NCBI GenBank assembly: GCA_947259885.1
Contig: CAMYNW010000006.1
Location: 1-64,000 of the forward strand
Direction of reading: 5' to 3'
From: an uncultured Gammaproteobacteria bacterium
Lineage (GTDB): Bacteria > Pseudomonadota > Gammaproteobacteria > Arenicellales > Poriferihabitantaceae
Length of the DNA stretch: 64,000 nucleotides
This document shows positions 43,879 through 52,503 of this stretch, one piece after another. The notes beneath the pieces are model-generated. The model saw nothing but the letters and a program-made list of their open reading frames with translations, had not been told where the DNA came from and ran no database searches. The position numbers and the translations under genes are program-made. Each line of letters starts with the position of its first letter. The stretch's first letter is position 1.

Positions 43879-44841
43879 ATGAACGACCACACAGAGTTTC
43901 AGGATCCAATTACTCGCCCACGATATACCGGCCTGCCAACCTTCCTGCGTGCACCATACATGGAAAACTTTGAGGAGGAATCTGTAGATATCGGGCTGAT
44001 TGGGGTCCCATTTGATGGCGGCGTCACTAACCGCACTGGCGCACGACATGGGCCTAGGGAGATTCGCAATCAGTCTAGTCTGATACGCCGTATGAACCAG
44101 GCCACTGGTATCTCACCTCATGACCTTTGCAGCGTTGCAGATGTTGGAGATGCCTGGGTTCAAAAACCATTCACATTAGAGGGCAGCCATGCGGAAATTG
44201 AAGCGTTTTATCAACGCATAATTGGCAGCGGAATCACTCCCATTTCGGCTGGCGGTGATCATTCAATTACACTACCGATATTCAGAGCTCTTGGTAAGGA
44301 CAAGCCTCTTGGTATGGTTCACTTTGACGCGCACTGCGATACTGGTGATGATTACCTCGGCTCAAAGTTTCACCACGGCGCACCGTTTAGCCGAGCGGTA
44401 GAGGAAGGATTGCTTGATCCAAGGCGCACGATTCAAATTGGTATCCGCGGTTCGCTGAATGATCCGGAGGTCTGGAAATTCAGTCACGACTCAGGAATGC
44501 GGGTAATTTATATCGAAGAATATTTCGACCTAGGGCCGAAGGCCGTTATAGATGAAGCACGTAAGATTGTCGGTGATGGTCCGACTTATATCAGTTTTGA
44601 CGTAGATGCCCTGGATCCAGTCTACGCACCGGGAACCGGAACCCCCGAAGTCGGGGGTTATTCCACGCTTGAAGCCCAAATTATGATTCGCGGTTTAAAA
44701 GGACTGAATCTGGTCGGAGGAGACGTGGTAGAAGTCGCGCCCCCATTTGACCCCACAGGAAATACCGCCCTGGTGGGGGCGACCATGATGTTTGAAATTC
44801 TGTGCGTCATCGCTGACGCGATCAGCCGGCGAAAGCCATGA
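43879..44841 (+). CDS. Agmatinase-family ureohydrolase (guanidinobutyrase/propionase-like)
   Basis: Dimanganese hydrolase of 320 residues that releases urea from a guanidino compound. All metal ligands are present: GGDHS with His128, DAHCDTGDD with Asp150, His152 and Asp154, and SFDVDALDP with Asp241 and Asp243. The N-terminus (RYTGLPTFLRAPY) and HFDAHCDTGDDYLGSKFHHG resemble Pseudomonas GbuA/GpuA more than classical agmatinase. Together with the amidinotransferase-fold enzyme it gives the cluster two guanidine-handling enzymes. It converges on a TPR gene 25 bases away. Exact substrate (guanidinobutyrate, guanidinopropionate or other) is open. Confidence 0.9.
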   Translation: MNDHTEFQDPITRPRYTGLPTFLRAPYMENFEEESVDIGLIGVPFDGGVTNRTGARHGPREIRNQSSLIRRMNQATGISPHDLCSVADVGDAWVQKPFTLEGSHAEIEAFYQRIIGSGITPISAGGDHSITLPIFRALGKDKPLGMVHFDAHCDTGDDYLGSKFHHGAPFSRAVEEGLLDPRRTIQIGIRGSLNDPEVWKFSHDSGMRVIYIEEYFDLGPKAVIDEARKIVGDGPTYISFDVDALDPVYAPGTGTPEVGGYSTLEAQIMIRGLKGLNLVGGDVVEVAPPFDPTGNTALVGATMMFEILCVIADAISRRKP

Positions 44842-44866
44842 TTGTCACTCTAATTGTGCCTATGCT

Positions 44867-45421
44867 CTAAATAATATTTGCTTTCAGCTCCTGCTCCAGC
44901 TGCTCAATGCTCGAGCGAATATTATCCATAAACGGATTAACTTTGAGAGCTTTTTTAAACCATTCGACTGCGGCTTGGCGGCGATTAGTTTTCAGATAAA
45001 TCAATCCCTGTCCAGATAATGCCCCAAAATGTCTTGGTTCCAACCTGATTGTCTCAGCAACATCAGCAGTGGAAAGAGCAAATTTCTCCATCATATAGTA
45101 CGCCGTCGCTCGCTTGTTCCAGGCCTCGGCGAATTCGGGTTCAATTTCAATAATCGCGCTGAAGACCCGCACTGCATCATCCAGTGCGTAAGCATTCATC
45201 TTATCGATGCCAAGACTCATCAACTTTTGCGCATCGCTGTTGTCGGTTTTCAACCACTGCTGCCAAATTTCCGAAGTCACTACACTGGCCTGCGAAGGTG
45301 TAGTTTCGGAATTAAGCAAGGTATCAAATAGCGCATCAAGCTTTTCTGAATTCTGATCCGCGTGAACGGCCGATCCAGTAATAAAAAACAATACCAACAG
45401 ACTAATTAAAGATTTCATCAT
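44867..45421 (-). CDS. Secreted TPR-repeat protein
   Basis: ATG at 45421 has AGAGG six bases upstream and is followed at once by a signal peptide (MMKSLISLLVLFFITGSAVHA). The open frame to 45502 adds improbable residues. The mature 160 residues hold an N-terminal linker and about three TPR units: MNAYALDDAVRVFSAIIEIEPEFAEAWNKRATAYYMM, EKFALSTADVAETIRLEPRHFGALSGQGLIYLKT and NRRQAAVEWFKKALKVNP. Periplasmic scaffold proteins of this size are common in proteobacteria. No specific role is visible. It is a single gene. Confidence 0.8.
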   Translation of the reverse strand: MMKSLISLLVLFFITGSAVHADQNSEKLDALFDTLLNSETTPSQASVVTSEIWQQWLKTDNSDAQKLMSLGIDKMNAYALDDAVRVFSAIIEIEPEFAEAWNKRATAYYMMEKFALSTADVAETIRLEPRHFGALSGQGLIYLKTNRRQAAVEWFKKALKVNPFMDNIRSSIEQLEQELKANII

Positions 45422-45816
45422 TTCAATCCTCTTATCAGTGAGATACTCGTCTACCGCATAGGTTCGCGTAAATTCTTCGATATTGCAAATTTGTAAACCC
45501 AATCGGTAACATACTTGGGAAAACCTTCAATTGAATCGATGACTGCATGATCCAATAATCCGTCGAATCCTGGCAAAGTCGGAACAATGAAGTCAAAATT
45601 CTGTGCGAAGTAACCGGCCTGATTTCGTCAATATTCAACACCGAACAGAAATCCATGCTTGAGTATGAGGGTAGGACCTGTCCCTCGACGACAGTATTGA
45701 AAATGTCTCAAGCTGAACTAAATTATTGCCATTTACATCTACACACAAAATGAGATCTAGATTCATAGTGCAGAACAAGATAGCAAACCTTTAGGGATAT
45801 CTTCTAAAATTGAATT
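45422..45816. other. Intergenic region holding a degraded hydrolase fragment
   Basis: A 395-base gap between the TPR gene and the GT2 gene. It contains the alpha/beta-hydrolase fragment at 45451-45627. The remaining 190 bases up to the GT2 gene are AT-rich, suit a promoter, and show no clear motif. Confidence 0.6.
45451..45627 (-). pseudogene. Fragment of an alpha/beta-hydrolase gene
   Basis: 58 open codons without a start, ending in TAG at 45451. The reading includes AGYFAQNFDFIVPTLPGFDG and GFPKYVTDWVYKFAISKNL, which matches the stretch of alpha/beta hydrolases between the oxyanion loop and the nucleophile elbow (VIVPDLPGFG followed by a helix before GHSLGG). The nucleophile region and everything downstream are missing. 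It has no start codon and is probably a relict of gene decay. Confidence 0.5.
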
Positions 45817-46758
45817 ATGGCGCAACAGAGAACTGTCAAAAAAACTCCACATATAATGCATTCGGCTCCTGTTATTTCAATTGTTATCTGCACCTACAAT
45901 CGCGGCAAGCAGCTAAACGATATGTTAGTGAGTCTCAAACAATCCGTCGACCTGGTTGATAGAGGTAAGTACGAAGTGATTGTCATCGACAATAATTCTT
46001 CTGACGACACCAGAAAAATAGTGGAGAAGGCCAATGATGATATGTCTATCCATTATGTATTTGAAAAAAAGCAAGGATTGTCGAATGCTAGAAACCGCGC
46101 AATTCAGGAATTCGCGGGTGAATGGCTGCTGTTTACGGACGACGATGTTGTAATCGATTCAAAGTGGCTGCAAAATTATTTGGCCCTCATATCGAAACCT
46201 GTAGATGCGGGATTTATTGGGGGTCGGATAGTTCCTCTTTGGCAAGAACCGGCTCCGAAATGGCTTAAGGATGAGAACCTGGCTTTTTTTCCTGGACTAT
46301 TGGGAAAATATGATCTAGGTGCGGATAATCACTTGTTGAGCGCAACCGAACCTACTCCATGTGGCGCCAATTTTGCTGTTTCCAGATCTCTGATTGAATT
46401 AGTTGGAAGCTTTAGAACTGACCTGGGAGTTGTCGGCAGAGTACCTGCTCGAGGGGAGGAGACCGAGTATCTTTATCGGGCAATGAGCCAAGGCATCCCA
46501 GGTTACTATAGCGGCAAGTCACTGTGTTATCACCTGGTGGATAAGAAGATATTCAATCTGCAGTATCTCTACCGCTTTGGTGTTCAGAAGGGCATTGCGG
46601 CCGCAAGGATGGCGAGTGAGAAACCCCGATCATCGTGGATTAAAATTCTTGATTTTTCAATCCGCGGCCTATTTCAATTGATGAAAGGCCGTGGAGACCG
46701 AGCCAGGCAGTGCCTGATAAATATTGGAATTCAAAGAGGAATCAGGCTGGCGGAATAA
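45817..46758 (+). CDS. Family 2 glycosyltransferase
   Basis: GT-A fold transferase, 313 residues. The N-terminal VISIVICTYNRGKQL near 19-33 and YEVIVIDNNSSDDT near 52-65 bind the nucleotide sugar. QGLSNARNRAIQEFAGEWLLFTDDD near 87-111 contains the DxD-type metal motif. A C-terminal region of about 200 residues holds GANFAVSR and RGEETEY, usual acceptor/catalytic parts, and an amphipathic helix. It is likely a glycan-assembly enzyme at the cytoplasmic membrane. It stands alone on the plus strand between minus-strand genes. The donor and acceptor are unknown. Confidence 0.88.
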   Translation: MAQQRTVKKTPHIMHSAPVISIVICTYNRGKQLNDMLVSLKQSVDLVDRGKYEVIVIDNNSSDDTRKIVEKANDDMSIHYVFEKKQGLSNARNRAIQEFAGEWLLFTDDDVVIDSKWLQNYLALISKPVDAGFIGGRIVPLWQEPAPKWLKDENLAFFPGLLGKYDLGADNHLLSATEPTPCGANFAVSRSLIELVGSFRTDLGVVGRVPARGEETEYLYRAMSQGIPGYYSGKSLCYHLVDKKIFNLQYLYRFGVQKGIAAARMASEKPRSSWIKILDFSIRGLFQLMKGRGDRARQCLINIGIQRGIRLAE

Positions 46759-46864
46759 ATGTTCCCTGAGTCCACAAGTATGCTTCATTGTATGCTTTTA
46801 GTGCGAATTCGTATCCTGCAAGTAATGTCATGACCCTTAAAAACTAGATAAATCCTCTCTAACC

Positions 46865-47881
46865 TCAAGTTATCAAATTATGGTCCAAATACCATTTGGC
46901 AGTTTCCGCTAAGCCTCTATCATTGTCATAATTGAATTGATAGCGCAGAGTTTTTTTAATTTTTGAATTATCGAATATTCTGTCCTTGGTATAAAAATCC
47001 ACTCTACGCCGATAAATAGGTGGGGATAATCCTAGAGGTCGGCAAATCGCAACGCAAAGATCCGAAGCCAGATAAAAAGGCCATAGTGGCAGGCGAATGA
47101 TCCGAACCTTACGGTCAATTTTTTTACCAATAAGTTTTGCCATATTGATCATCGAAATGGGCTCGTCGCCGGTCGCGATAAATGCTTCAGATTTCGCTTC
47201 AGGTATGACCGCAGCCAGCATCATGACATTGGTCAAATCATCAACGTGCACCAGGTGATACCAACCCTTTCCTGTGCCCAGCATCATAAAAAAACCTCGG
47301 CTCACCATACGAAAAATCTTTAGCAATCTCATATCTCCAGGTCCAAAAATGGGCCCTGGGCGTATAATGCTGAAAGGAAGACCAGTTTCATTGCCGAATT
47401 CTGCCAGCCACAGCTCCGCTTCGAGTTTGGTACGTTGATATGAATCTCCAGGTGCAAATCGATAATCTTCGTTAGCATATCCCTGCTCCACATGCCCATG
47501 GACACCTACCGTGGAAACGTGCAGAAAGCACTCGAAATCACGCTGCCCTGCTACCGCCTTGGCGAGCAATTGAGTGCTATATAGATGCACCTTGCGATAA
47601 CTTTCTTCGTCCGGATGGGTTTCCCTGAAAGCCGCGGCCAGGTGGAAGATATAGTGAACACCTTCAGTTGCCTGGCGCACGATCTCCGGATCATAAACCT
47701 GCCCCCTAAACCAGGTCAGGTCTAGCTTCTTGAGATCACCTCGTTTGGAACTCTTACGAGCGATAATCCTGATATTGGCTCCGGCCTCCGCCAGTTTATG
47801 GGTTAATACCCGACCGGTGAAGCCAGTAGCACCAGTTATCAACACGGTTTTACCAGCAAATTTCTTCATTTCTTCACGCAT
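46865..47881 (-). CDS. NAD-dependent epimerase/dehydratase family protein
   Basis: Extended SDR of 338 residues. The nucleotide motif TGATGFTGRVL is near 17-27, HLAAAFRETHPDE near 80-92, the catalytic YQRTK near 148-152 and the substrate loop RPGPIFGPGD near 172-181. The C-terminal LWPFYLASDLCVAICRPLG is hydrophobic and is seen in membrane-associated 3-beta-HSD-like members that work on hydrophobic or lipid-linked sugars. It is encoded 33 bases after the metal-dependent hydrolase gene in a small operon with a GT4 gene. An in-frame ATG at 47869 is also possible. Confidence 0.83.
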   Translation of the reverse strand: MREEMKKFAGKTVLITGATGFTGRVLTHKLAEAGANIRIIARKSSKRGDLKKLDLTWFRGQVYDPEIVRQATEGVHYIFHLAAAFRETHPDEESYRKVHLYSTQLLAKAVAGQRDFECFLHVSTVGVHGHVEQGYANEDYRFAPGDSYQRTKLEAELWLAEFGNETGLPFSIIRPGPIFGPGDMRLLKIFRMVSRGFFMMLGTGKGWYHLVHVDDLTNVMMLAAVIPEAKSEAFIATGDEPISMINMAKLIGKKIDRKVRIIRLPLWPFYLASDLCVAICRPLGLSPPIYRRRVDFYTKDRIFDNSKIKKTLRYQFNYDNDRGLAETAKWYLDHNLIT

Positions 47882-47914
47882 TTGAAGGAGTAAATAACAA
47901 CAAATCTTTGTGTA

Positions 47915-48724
47915 TCAATTAGCGATTTGGCGAAGGGGCTTCGGCGCTCGGCTGTTGCGATATAACCTAGCTAGTACTTCAAGCAAACTCCCCCTGGAAC
48001 CTCCCGATTTAACTTCCGGATTGGCGGCCAGAATATTTTTCAGCACGCGACCTGGATTCAACGAACCAATGCTTGCAGAGTCGCTGTCACTCCGAACAAG
48101 CGTCACATAAGTCCCTGGTTTAAGCTCTTCCCCAGCGAACGGCAGCGGATCTGATCCATACAGGACTTTAAATCCACGGCGTTTCGCGGCTTTCATGATT
48201 GAAGGTAGCCCCCATCCCAGCGGCCGCAAAGCGGTGTCGCCTAGGGCTATATCGCTAGGACTAAATTCATCAATGAGTGTGCGTACCACTTTGCCCCGAT
48301 TAAAAAACCACTTGCCTGGGGCCCAGGCGATTACCGGTACACCTCCATGTCCAAGAATATCACGGACGGTATCCACGGCAGAATTTCCCTCAACGACACG
48401 CTTCAAACAATTCAGAGACAAAATTTCTATATTCTCCGCGGTAATAACCTGCTGCCCGGGCAATAAGTAGAAATCACCTTCTCCGTCACGTCGACTGATC
48501 AATAGGGATCCCTCGAGAGACTCAATACTAAAACTGTTCCTTACCTCATTACGAGGCGATGCAGCCAATTCCTCATACATATTGCAATCATAGCGCTCGG
48601 TCAAACAAGCTATCTTTGTGGCATCTCCACCAGTTCTGGAAAGGTTGTCTAAGATTGATTCCAGGGCCTGTTCAACGCGATAAAATGGATAAATGTGCAC
48701 ATGGGTGTCGATTACGAATTGCAT
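47915..48724 (-). CDS. Putative metal-dependent hydrolase (amidohydrolase/PHP-like)
   Basis: A 269-residue protein opening MQFVIDTHVHIYPFY, a DxHxH metal-binding start like amidohydrolase/TatD/PHP enzymes. Internally GGVPVIAWAPGKWFFNRGKVV near 127-147, DIALGDTALRPLGWG near 157-171 and FKVLYGSDPLPFAGEE near 184-199 look like later metal-ligand strands (GD and GSDPLP). I cannot assign a characterised family. Its ATG overlaps the stop codon of the GT4 gene by one base, so a role in glycan or phosphate-ester processing is likely (inference). Confidence 0.6.
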   Translation of the reverse strand: MQFVIDTHVHIYPFYRVEQALESILDNLSRTGGDATKIACLTERYDCNMYEELAASPRNEVRNSFSIESLEGSLLISRRDGEGDFYLLPGQQVITAENIEILSLNCLKRVVEGNSAVDTVRDILGHGGVPVIAWAPGKWFFNRGKVVRTLIDEFSPSDIALGDTALRPLGWGLPSIMKAAKRRGFKVLYGSDPLPFAGEELKPGTYVTLVRSDSDSASIGSLNPGRVLKNILAANPEVKSGGSRGSLLEVLARLYRNSRAPKPLRQIAN

Positions 48725-49902
48725 CAGGCCACCTCTAACATCTTATCGTAAGCGCCACCCAAAAGACGGGTAAACACGTTAAAGTTAAACTTCTTCTCAT
48801 ATAACAACCGACCGCGAGAAGCTATTACTTGTCGATGATCGACGTTGTGTACCAGATCCAGTATGGCATTTGCAAAACCCTGGTCGGAAAATTCGCATAG
48901 CTTGGCGCATGACTGATCCAGGATAAAGCGATTGGCAGTCGTATCTGTCGCGACAATCGCACCTCCAGCCTTGAAGTAATCAAGTACTTTCAAAGGGGTA
49001 TTCACTCCAGCTTTTCTCGGAGCCATTAGTATATCCGAAGCCGCCAGATAAGCCGGTAGATCATCTGGAGGAATCAGTCCGAGGAATTGCACCGCCTCTG
49101 CTGCGATATCCTGCCGATTTAAAGTGTCTTGACGATTAGCGATTTCTTCCGCACTTCCGCCAATAATCACAAATCTTACTAGCTCGGTTTTCTCCAGAAC
49201 TTTAGGAATCGCTCCAAACACCACTTCAATGCCCTGATAAACCGCAAATGATCCAACATAAGTCACTAAGATCTTCTGTTTCCCTCCTGTCATCGCTTGC
49301 TTAGCCGTCGCAATATCGGCTTCTGAAGGCTCCACCAGGGATGAAGGGATATCGCAGATATCCCACACCAGCGCTTCTGGCGCGATTGACTTTGCCTGCT
49401 TGTAAAGTCCGGGGCCAGTGCAGATTACCAGATCCGCATGGCGACAGGTAAAGTGCTCAACCCATAGATACACTCTTAGCACCAAATTCTGGATCACACC
49501 TTTTTTGTATGACGCTGCGTCAGAGTGTTTTTCGTAGACCGATTTGGAACCCCGAATCTTGGCAAGAATCCAGGCCACGAATCCAGCCTCTTCAGTACCA
49601 TGGACTACATCATAACGATTGAATAACACCAGCCAGAAGCCCCGAATGAACAACAACAGGTCAAACCACAGCTTAAGTGGGGACGGACCAATAGAAATCC
49701 GGTTCGACCCGAAAACATTCCAAACTCGGATAACACGGGCCGGAGTCGACGGTTCTTCCTCACCTACTGGTATGGTCAGAAGATCAACCTCATAGCCTAA
49801 TTCAGCCAAGGCCCTCACATTAAACTTGACCCGAATGGAACTCCCGCGCCAGGCGAAATAGGGCTGTGGGCTTATCAGTAAAACCCTGCGGGCAGTAGTC
49901 AT
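48724..49902 (-). CDS. Family 4 glycosyltransferase (GT-B)
   Basis: ATG at 49902 gives 392 residues starting MTTARRVLLISPQPYFAWRGSSIR, a normal GT4 opening. The open frame extends to 50094, but the added 64 residues look non-coding. There is no clear ribosome binding site, so a GTG in between is possible. The C-terminal Rossmann half has GGKQKILVTYVGSFAVYQGIEVV near 227-249, VQFLGLIPPDDLPAYLAASDILMAPRK near 298-324 and TPLKVLDYFKAGGAIVATD near 329-347, including the usual E-like/LDY donor site region. The product is a cytoplasmic-membrane glycosyltransferase of the second glycan block. Confidence 0.85.
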   Translation of the reverse strand: MTTARRVLLISPQPYFAWRGSSIRVKFNVRALAELGYEVDLLTIPVGEEEPSTPARVIRVWNVFGSNRISIGPSPLKLWFDLLLFIRGFWLVLFNRYDVVHGTEEAGFVAWILAKIRGSKSVYEKHSDAASYKKGVIQNLVLRVYLWVEHFTCRHADLVICTGPGLYKQAKSIAPEALVWDICDIPSSLVEPSEADIATAKQAMTGGKQKILVTYVGSFAVYQGIEVVFGAIPKVLEKTELVRFVIIGGSAEEIANRQDTLNRQDIAAEAVQFLGLIPPDDLPAYLAASDILMAPRKAGVNTPLKVLDYFKAGGAIVATDTTANRFILDQSCAKLCEFSDQGFANAILDLVHNVDHRQVIASRGRLLYEKKFNFNVFTRLLGGAYDKMLEVA

Positions 49903-50292
49903 TGGCTTAGAAAGGCGTGGTGGTCCAAATCCACAGGCAAAATCAAAGACAGCGCCTGGTTGAATGATTATAAATGACCGAACCCCATTCTGACGAGATT
50001 CATATCGACTGGTGTTATCTATTTGAATACAGATCCCGATGCTATGACTGCGCAGCGTATCGGCCCCATTTGAGCAGGGCCGACTGCGAAACACGAGACC
50101 TGTCGACTCCGCTTAGTCATGCTAGCGAAAGTCCGACTTCTATTTCAAATATCCTATTCCTTGCCTGTTTTCTTAGAAATCTAGAGATCCTGAACCAAGT
50201 TCAAAGTATCTGATTTGTCAGCTATTTGGTCAATTATGGCCAGTAACGATCGGCAGCGTAACCTTGCTCTTCTCTTGGATCGTTTGAAAAGA

Positions 50293-50781
50293 TCAGACAG
50301 ATTGCGATTTCTCCTGCTGCCATGTATTGAGCACCTTGTGTGCTGATTGACGAGCAGCCCTTACCTGTTCATCGTGATCAGATCGTTTGGCGGTTAGTTC
50401 AACAACATATCCATTAGGATCGCGGAAATATATCGAATCAATAAAGCCGTGATCTGAAATCCCACGCGTCTCGATACCAGCAGATTTTCCCTTTTCAAAC
50501 ATCATGTGCATATCTCCCGGTTCAACTTCGAGGGCTATATGCAGATCAAAATCATGCTGCTGCTTAAATTCAAAGGGCATATCTGGCACCTCAAAAAAAG
50601 CCAGAAAAGAACCATCGTCCATTTGGAAGAAGGCGTGCAGTGTTTTGGTTTCGCGACCGGTCTTCGACTGTTTGATTTCGAAAGCATTAGCAAGGGGTAG
50701 ACCAAGAAAATCTTCATAGAACCTTCTTGTCTGTTCAGCATCACGACAACGATAGGCATTGTGGTGTAGGCCTTTTATCAT
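50293..50781 (-). CDS. VOC (glyoxalase/dioxygenase-fold) family protein
   Basis: A 162-residue protein with two beta-alpha-beta-beta-beta halves. The candidate metal ligands are MIKGLHHNAYRC (His near 7), DLHIALEV (His near 81) and GYVVELTAK (Glu near 129). FYEDFLGLPLANAFE and IDSIYFRDPNGYVVEL are the standard VOC signatures. Members include glyoxalase I, extradiol dioxygenases and fosfomycin/bleomycin resistance proteins. The substrate cannot be told. It is a single gene, separated from its neighbours by about 390 bases on the left (to 49902) and 360 on the right. Confidence 0.85.
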   Translation of the reverse strand: MIKGLHHNAYRCRDAEQTRRFYEDFLGLPLANAFEIKQSKTGRETKTLHAFFQMDDGSFLAFFEVPDMPFEFKQQHDFDLHIALEVEPGDMHMMFEKGKSAGIETRGISDHGFIDSIYFRDPNGYVVELTAKRSDHDEQVRAARQSAHKVLNTWQQEKSQSV

Positions 50782-51143
50782 AAATTCCTCCCCTGAATGG
50801 TCTGCAACAGCGCATAGGATACACTTTATTCTCGCTAGTTCCAGGGAGAATTTCCGAACAGACCGGTTTAATATCGACTGACACCTGGGGTTAATCAGGT
50901 TACCGGACTTGGTTATGCCACTTTAATTCGGGCCAGTGCGGATGGCTCCAACTTTTTAGTCAATCCTGTGCCCGAAGACGATATAGAGCGCGATTGCGTG
51001 ACTTGGCGAGAGCAGGTCAATAAAAACCTGTCAGATATACTCTACCGAGGCGCCGCTAAAAAGCGCGCCTATTGAAGGATTTGGACTTGATTCGTACAGA
51101 TCACCGAAAATAGTGACCGCTTCTATTAAAATATTCTGAGAGT
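50782..51143. other. Intergenic region with orphan coding remnant
   Basis: A 362-base gap. A plus-strand open stretch (50872-51075) is listed separately. Nothing else was recognised. Confidence 0.5.
50872..51075 (+). pseudogene. Orphan coding remnant, family uncertain
   Basis: 67 open codons between stops, with no ATG. They read ...GLGYATLIRASADGSNFLVN, then PVPEDDIERDC and YRGAAKKRAY-stop. Composition and the DGSNFLVNP phrase are protein-like and distantly recall class II aldolase/adducin N-termini (DGxxFLxNP). The assignment is weak. It has no promoter or start and is probably a relict. Confidence 0.35.
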
Positions 51144-51593
51144 TTACCGTTTCAAGTGACATCCTCGACACTGATTGATCAATCCCTGTGCCGTTGAATA
51201 TTGCGGAGGTGTGCCATTGGCCTCGGTTCTTGCCGCCGCTATTTCATTCACAAGTTTATCAATTCCGCTGTCGATTAAGAAGTGATTAGTTTTGCCGGAG
51301 CCTGCCCCTAGTTTCAGCGCAACTTTTTCAATTTCCCCCAGCTGTTCAACTACCGCATACTGTCTCTCAGCATCCGTAAGGTTTGGAGACTCCCCCACCA
51401 GCTTTTCGAGATTAAACACCATTGCCGCCAATTTCTGCATCATGAAACGAATCTCGTCATGCTCAAGGTAAACAACGGGGTCATCGGAAGAACTATTTCC
51501 CGTCGTTGTGCAAGCCGCAATGAATCCGACCATATATAGCGAGATTGCCAGTCTGATTGTCTTTGTTATCAGCATCGACTTGGACAAAATCAA
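51144..51593 (-). CDS. Lipoprotein with C-terminal CxxCH haem motif
   Basis: A 149-residue product. A signal peptide with lipobox FIAAC (lipidated Cys28) is followed by a Ser/Thr linker and a helical domain (DEIRFMMQKLAAMVFNLEKL, IDSGIDKLVNEIAAAR). The sequence ends QCRGCHLKR, so a single covalent c-haem site (Cys142, Cys145, His146) sits at the very C-terminus. The layout recalls cytochrome c' or b562-like four-helix bundles, whose haem motif lies near the end. It overlaps the universal stress gene by four bases (ATGA), so the start at 51593 is favoured. The product should be anchored to a membrane, facing the periplasm. Confidence 0.78.
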   Translation of the reverse strand: MILSKSMLITKTIRLAISLYMVGFIAACTTTGNSSSDDPVVYLEHDEIRFMMQKLAAMVFNLEKLVGESPNLTDAERQYAVVEQLGEIEKVALKLGAGSGKTNHFLIDSGIDKLVNEIAAARTEANGTPPQYSTAQGLINQCRGCHLKR

Positions 51594-52423
51594 TGAGACA
51601 TCAACACTGGTACCGTCATCGACTGGAGAATTTCTCGGGTCATACCGCCGAGAACGAGTTCACGAAATCTGGAATGGCCGTAGGCACCCATTACCACCAT
51701 ATCGATCCCCATGTCGGCCACATGGGATAAAAGCAGATCGGCGGGGTCGATCTGGTCCGCGACCAACACCCTGGTCTCAACATTTATATTGTGGCGCGCA
51801 AGATGCTTGCTAATATCAATTGCCGACACTTCCTTAGTCTCCCGACTCTTGCCATGGGCGTTGATTGTAAACAGCTGTACCGAATCAGCATTTGCCAGCA
51901 GCGGCATAGCGTCGTTTAGAGCCCGGGTTGACGCCCTGCTGTCATCCCAAGCGACTAGAATATTTTTAGGCACTCCGGGAGGTGCTCCGATATGTGGCAC
52001 GATCAATGCTGGCCGGCCTGAATCAAGTAAAAAATGACCAGACAGATTACGCGGAACGTTTTCCTCTGAATCCTGCATACTCTGCGTAATAATAGTCATA
52101 TCCACGTAGCGACTCTGCTCCGTCACCACAAGCGAAGGCTCGCCCTCCTCACTCCTCCACTCAATTTCAATGCCCGCTGAATTGGCCTTTTCCAGATACT
52201 TTTCTTTAGCCGCATTCTCATTCTGTTCCAGGTTCTGAGTGATCGCAGCCAGCCACTCCGTACTGTATTCTATGCCCATATAAACTGCCGGTGGCAGCAC
52301 CGGAACCGGATATAAAACAGCAAGGTGAGCGTCAAATTCTTTTGCCATGGTTACGGCATAAGAGAAGGTCGACTCCGCTGCCCGAGAATCGTCAACCACC
52401 ACCATTAAATCTTTCATTATCAT
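51590..52423 (-). CDS. Universal stress protein, two-domain
   Basis: Tandem UspA protein of 277 residues. Domain 1 begins KDLMVVVDDSRAAESTFSYAVTMAKEF, and domain 2 begins PKNILVAWDDSRASTRALNDAMPLL (about 151). The ATP-type loop MGAYGHSRFRELVLGGMTREIL lies near the end and has Gly in the place of the usual Ser/Thr, as in related proteobacterial UspE-like proteins. Domain 1 lacks this loop. It is the middle gene of a set with another two-domain Usp upstream and a c-haem lipoprotein downstream. It is cytoplasmic, with an unknown effector. Confidence 0.9.
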   Translation of the reverse strand: MIMKDLMVVVDDSRAAESTFSYAVTMAKEFDAHLAVLYPVPVLPPAVYMGIEYSTEWLAAITQNLEQNENAAKEKYLEKANSAGIEIEWRSEEGEPSLVVTEQSRYVDMTIITQSMQDSEENVPRNLSGHFLLDSGRPALIVPHIGAPPGVPKNILVAWDDSRASTRALNDAMPLLANADSVQLFTINAHGKSRETKEVSAIDISKHLARHNINVETRVLVADQIDPADLLLSHVADMGIDMVVMGAYGHSRFRELVLGGMTREILQSMTVPVLMSH

Positions 52424-52503
52424 AATCAGTCAGCCTCCCGTGAAGTTTTAGGCACCCGTGTATTTACGATGTGCCTTGGACCATAAAATCGATAATCATA
52501 ACC

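Noticed and set aside
50234..50323. 29-codon minus-strand frame ending NDPREEQGYAADRYWP
   Set aside because: Protein-like ending, but it overlaps the VOC gene and has no context or family match. It could be a relict tail, but the evidence is too thin.
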